Source of the DNA: Gammaproteobacteria bacterium
GTDB lineage: Bacteria > Pseudomonadota > Gammaproteobacteria > SZUA-229
Assembly: GCA_026195255.1 (NCBI GenBank)
Contig: JAPHSS010000056.1
Location: 1-35,497, forward strand
Direction of reading: 5' to 3'
DNA: 35,497 bases
The notes under the pieces were generated by a model. It searched no databases, was not told where the DNA came from, and saw only the letters and a program-made list of their open reading frames with translations. The position numbers and the translations under genes were made by a program. Position 1 is the first letter of the stretch. The number at the start of each line of letters is the position of its first letter. This document shows positions 32,475-35,497 of the stretch, piece after piece.

Positions 32475-33860
32475 ATGAGTTATTCTGTAATGCCAGCCCT
32501 GGCTGCTTTATTATTTTTAATTACTGGCACGGTTGTCTTTTTTAAATTTAACAGGCAAGCGCCTGCTATCGCATTAACAATACTCTGCATTACTACATTC
32601 GCATGGCAAGGTACCTGGGCTATTTTATTTCAGGTTAATGAACCAGACACAGCGGATGCCTTAATTAAACTCGGATACTTGTTGATTATTTTTTTGCCAA
32701 CAAGCATCTATCATTTCCTGGTAGAAGTATCAAAGCAGTACACTGAGAGAAAATTTGTATATGCATCTTACGCGTTAGCCGGCATTCTCAGCATAACGCT
32801 ACTCACAGGCAACTTGTTCATTGACGGACATTATGAATATTTTTTCGGCTATTACCCTAAAGCGGGTTCAATGCACCCTGTTCATGTAATACAAACAGTC
32901 ATCGTGACTAGCCGTGGACTATACCTGACATACATGGCACAAAAACATGCCAGCGGTATTTTAAAGGAACAGCTACAATACTGCATTGTAAGCCTGTTAA
33001 TATATACTTTAGCTGCAGTAGACTACCTGTGCAATTATGGTATTGAATTTTATCCGCCAGGTATAATATTTATATTAATAAGTCTCGGTATATTCTCATT
33101 TGCCCTGTACAAAAAAGAACTGATTTCGGATTTGCATGAAACCCTGCACAAAGAACATGAAATTAAACTGAATATTATTAAAGCAGCAGCGGGTAATTTA
33201 GCACATGAATTGCGCACCCCACTGGCTACCATCAAGCTTGATGCAATGGCAGCTCAGAAAACACATCAATTAGAGCAACATGAACTAATTATTAAAACAG
33301 TGCACCGGGCAAATATGAGCATTGATATGCTACTTAACAATGTTTGCTCAAACCTGCCATCCTCAGAGGGGCACAAAAAACACTCAATAAAAAGTCAGAT
33401 ACAGAATGCGTTGAACACATATCCATTTAAGGGTAATTCCTGTAAAATACACTTTGATGATAACAATGATTTTGATTTTATCGGAAACGACATATCAATA
33501 AATTTTGTTTTCTTTAACTTAATTAATAATGCTTCATATTTTATCGAAAAGGCCATGAAAGGATCGATAAATATCAGAATTGAAAACAGTGTTAATAAAA
33601 ACTTTGTGTATTTCAGAGATACCGGGGCAGGAATTGAAAAAGATAAATTACATCTGGTGTTTACCGATTTTTACTCAACCAAACCATGTGGGGTGGGTAA
33701 CGGTTTGGGGTTGGGTTTTTGCAAAAAAGTCATGGACAATATAGGCGGAACCATTACTGTTACATCTGTAGCAGAAGAATACACAGAATTTTTATTAACA
33801 TTTCCGGCAATAGGGGAAAAGATTAGTGATCGACATTTATCCGTTTTACCATCCTACTAG
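32454..33860 (+). CDS. Membrane sensor histidine kinase with multi-helix N-terminus
   Basis: 468 residues from GTG 32454, or 461 from ATG 32475. Residues about 9-220 form six to seven membrane helices with WQGTWAILF, IYHFLVEVSK and PPGIIFILISLGIFSF, resembling 7TM-type or CqsS-like kinase inputs. Then the transmitter: H box NLAHELRTPLATIK (His251), N box FFNLINNA (353-360), G1 DTGAGI (389-394), G2 GNGLGLGF. All catalytic residues are present; no receiver domain is fused. It overlaps the response-regulator gene by 35 bp. The ligand is unknown; a hydrophobic signal is an inference from the multi-helix sensor and the upstream thioesterase. Confidence 0.85.
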   Translation: MSPGLLKMSYSVMPALAALLFLITGTVVFFKFNRQAPAIALTILCITTFAWQGTWAILFQVNEPDTADALIKLGYLLIIFLPTSIYHFLVEVSKQYTERKFVYASYALAGILSITLLTGNLFIDGHYEYFFGYYPKAGSMHPVHVIQTVIVTSRGLYLTYMAQKHASGILKEQLQYCIVSLLIYTLAAVDYLCNYGIEFYPPGIIFILISLGIFSFALYKKELISDLHETLHKEHEIKLNIIKAAAGNLAHELRTPLATIKLDAMAAQKTHQLEQHELIIKTVHRANMSIDMLLNNVCSNLPSSEGHKKHSIKSQIQNALNTYPFKGNSCKIHFDDNNDFDFIGNDISINFVFFNLINNASYFIEKAMKGSINIRIENSVNKNFVYFRDTGAGIEKDKLHLVFTDFYSTKPCGVGNGLGLGFCKKVMDNIGGTITVTSVAEEYTEFLLTFPAIGEKISDRHLSVLPSY

Positions 33861-34656
33861 CGTAGTCTTTATAGATGACGATATTTATTTTTTAAGTAGT
33901 TTAACCACTCATTTAAACTACGATTCGCCGGTTAAATGTTTTACTGATATAAAACAGGCAATGGCAAGTATTAATGCACACTCTGATATTAAGGATTATA
34001 AGCTACCGTCAATTAGCAAGCGTATTAAAAACGCCAACAGATTTGAAGAAACCAGTGTCGTCATTATTGACTATCAAATGCCTGTTATCAATGGCATGGA
34101 GCTGGCGCAGAAAATAACAAATAAGGCAATAAAAAAGGTTCTGTTAACCGGTGCCCTTAATGTTAATGATGGAATGAATGCCATGAACACGAACATAATT
34201 TCTGGCTTTGTCGAAAAAAACGATCCGGATATAATTAATAAAGTAAATAATATTATTTCTGTTCAACAGCATTATTATTTTTCAAAAATAAAAGAACAGT
34301 TCCTGATGTCTGACACAAAGTTTCCATCATTTATTGACGATCCCATATTCAAGCGTTACTTTTTAGATTTAATAAAATCTCATGATATTGTCGAGTACTA
34401 TTTAACGACGGAACCTGATGGTATCGTGATGTTTACTGCGGATAGAAATCAATATTATCACCTGTTAGTCGGCACAGGACAGGCGTTAGATGTGCAATGT
34501 AAAGCATCATCCAATGTAATAATTAAAGGCAAAAAAATATACCACTGTTATTTACAGTACCAGGCACCAGCGTATAAGGAATTAAGTAAAACAATAACGG
34601 ATTTTTCTATGTACAACAATAAGGCCAATAATGTATTTAAAATGAAGTCAAATTGA
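33826..34656 (+). CDS. Response regulator with unrecognised C-terminal domain
   Basis: 276 residues from GTG 33826 (GGGGA about 8 bp upstream, inside the kinase gene). Receiver domain: acidic FIDDD (Asp17-19), phospho-acceptor in VVIIDYQMPVINGMEL (Asp82), Thr108 in LLTGA, Lys131 in GFVEKND. About 25 extra residues (50-75) sit between helix 2 and strand 3 compared with CheY. The C-terminal part (about 160-276; YFLDLIKSHDIVEYYLTTEP, FTADRNQYYHLLVGTGQA) has no helix-turn-helix, GGDEF, EAL or HD-GYP motif I can see. Probably a non-DNA output. Confidence 0.85.
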   Translation: MIDIYPFYHPTSVVFIDDDIYFLSSLTTHLNYDSPVKCFTDIKQAMASINAHSDIKDYKLPSISKRIKNANRFEETSVVIIDYQMPVINGMELAQKITNKAIKKVLLTGALNVNDGMNAMNTNIISGFVEKNDPDIINKVNNIISVQQHYYFSKIKEQFLMSDTKFPSFIDDPIFKRYFLDLIKSHDIVEYYLTTEPDGIVMFTADRNQYYHLLVGTGQALDVQCKASSNVIIKGKKIYHCYLQYQAPAYKELSKTITDFSMYNNKANNVFKMKSN

Positions 34657-34694
34657 TGTCATTGTTTTTCCTCTGAGCTTTAAACGCCTACGCG

Positions 34695-34732
34695 CCTACG
34701 GGGTCAGGTCTTGCCTACGGGGTCAGGTCTTG
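34695..34732 (+). repeat. Tandem 19-bp repeat
   Basis: CCTACGGGGTCAGGTCTTG twice, perfect, with a partial GCCTACGCG before. A complementary-like GCCTGCCCC follows at about 34762. GGGGTCAGGTCTTG motifs are common next to Y1-transposase/REP systems. The gap 34657-34846 shows nothing else. Confidence 0.7.
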
Positions 34733-34846
34733 TAATGCAACATCACTAAAATAGAAATCGAGCCTGCCCCATTAACTGTTCTAATTTTAATATTTTATTT
34801 AATTACCATTACATGGGTATCTCGATATTCGGGAACAAATAAGAAC

Positions 34847-35191
34847 CTATAATCTGTATTCTTCCAGCACCTCAGGGTGCACCAGATAAACCCCTTTCTT
34901 AACCCGAAACACATACCTGGTATTAGTCACACTTCTCTGCCCTGGTTCTATGGTCGCAGCGGGTAAAAACGAATTGATATAATCTGATGTAATATCACTA
35001 AAGTAAACTTTAAATTCTTTTAGTGAAACTATCACACCGCTGTTTTCAACACGGCCTATGTCACCATTAACCACAGCTAATAGAAACCTGTCTTTCAGGG
35101 GTAATTCACTCTGCCCTGCTGCTTTATTATTTAAGGGTTTGGGTTTGGTTTCGGTATTAATTGTTTTTGATTTAACTTGTTTTGTATACAT
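34847..35191 (-). CDS. Hypothetical protein
   Basis: 114 residues from ATG 35191 (GGAG 8 bp upstream; the GTG at 35197 is too close to it). The first 35 residues are Lys/Thr-rich and probably disordered. The remainder (LKDRFLLAVVNGDIGRVEN, DYINSFLPAATIEPGQRS, RYVFRVKKGVYLVHPEVLEE) looks like a compact winged-helix-sized domain; such VxKGVYxVHP endings occur in small DNA-binding or plasmid/phage-type proteins. No family assigned. Confidence 0.55.
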   Translation of the reverse strand: MYTKQVKSKTINTETKPKPLNNKAAGQSELPLKDRFLLAVVNGDIGRVENSGVIVSLKEFKVYFSDITSDYINSFLPAATIEPGQRSVTNTRYVFRVKKGVYLVHPEVLEEYRL

Positions 35192-35309
35192 GCTCACGTC
35201 TCCATTAAGTGATTTTATTAATCTCTCTATAAGTCATGTAAATCGTGTGTTAAGCCGGTTGTGTTTTATGTTTGATAATTTATAAGTATTAAACAAAGTG
35301 TAAGGAAAC

Positions 35310-35330
35310 CCGGTGCTCAAAGAACACCGG
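35310..35330. terminator. Small hairpin between two minus-strand genes
   Basis: CCGGTG (35310-35315) and CACCGG (35325-35330) with a 9-nt loop. On the minus strand it follows the partial edge gene and is followed by GTTTCC, so it may be a weak terminator. Confidence 0.4.
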
Positions 35331-35369
35331 ATAATCACCACAGGCTAAAACTGATTTACGGTTAACCTG

Positions 35370-35497
35370 TTACGGCGAGTTTATTGGCCCTGGCTGATTT
35401 TGCATGGCATCTAATAACGCTAATGCGGCTGCAATATCTACCGGGTTTAATAATAATCGCATCTCCTTTGTTCGTGATTCAATATCACAATAAAGTC
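35370..35497 (-). CDS. Partial reading frame at the right edge
   Basis: Open from the edge to a TAA at 35372-35370, about 41 codons. It ends LLLNPVDIAAALALLDAMQN followed by QPGPINSP. An internal ATG (GAG ATG CGA) has AAGGAG directly next to it, too close for normal initiation, so the true start is probably beyond the window. No family recognised. Confidence 0.4.
   Translation of the reverse strand, partial: LYCDIESRTKEMRLLLNPVDIAAALALLDAMQNQPGPINSP

Overview
The window reads as chromosomal DNA of a gammaproteobacterium, AT-rich and probably aquatic. The evidence is the set of housekeeping neighbourhoods: iscR/isc with cysE, infA next to clpA-clpS, gltA, an LPP20/COG3014/LpoB-like envelope lipoprotein operon, mtaD-like deaminase/ubiG/gph, and a split class II ribonucleotide reductase (NrdJa + NrdJb). 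I cannot fix the genus from sequence alone. No tRNA, rRNA, CRISPR array or replication origin was seen.

Layout. (1) 1-3933, minus strand: aminotransferase, cysE, iscR with an excellent type-1 IscR operator over its promoter, a second NifS-like cysteine desulfurase, and the start of iscS running off the left edge. (2) 4081-9334: M23 peptidase, infA, a bidirectional terminator, clpS-clpA, and a Sel1-repeat protein with a long Lys/Thr-rich tail. (3) 9489-14759: gltA, then a minus-strand lipoprotein operon that ends in a Kazal-type inhibitor gene broken by one stop codon. (4) 15052-19637: deaminase, ubiG, gph/mupP-type phosphatase and a PiT phosphate transporter. (5) 19638-20766: more than 1 kb without genes, built from dispersed repeats (a 118-bp gapless direct repeat, an inverted pair of REP-like hairpins, 10-bp-period repeats), then the nrdJ regulatory region with tandem NrdR-like boxes. 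(6) 20767-24209: nrdJa, a 149-bp inverted-repeat element, nrdJb and a CWC-type Cys-rich protein.

(7) 24268-31484 is accessory DNA. It holds a small integron-type cassette array with no integron integrase in view. Two consecutive cassettes are defined by attC sites whose R'' boxes are perfect complements of the cassette 5' ends. The second cassette encloses an IS91-type tyrosine recombinase plus HUH transposase pair; the recombinase frame is broken exactly at an A AAA AAG slippery heptamer. Next come AT-rich orphan genes and a Y1 (REP-associated type) transposase between inverted repeats, disrupted by a 49-bp palindromic insertion. A two-CxxCH cytochrome lies between two copies of a 78-bp palindromic repeat, followed by a TrhA/hemolysin III-family membrane protein.

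(8) 31980-34656 is a compact three-gene signalling unit: a hotdog-fold thioesterase, a multi-pass membrane histidine kinase, and a response regulator that overlaps it and carries an unrecognised C-terminal domain. It is the best candidate here for an undescribed system, possibly acyl-derived signal sensing; that function is inference. (9) 34657-35497: repeats, a small orphan gene and a partial gene at the right edge.
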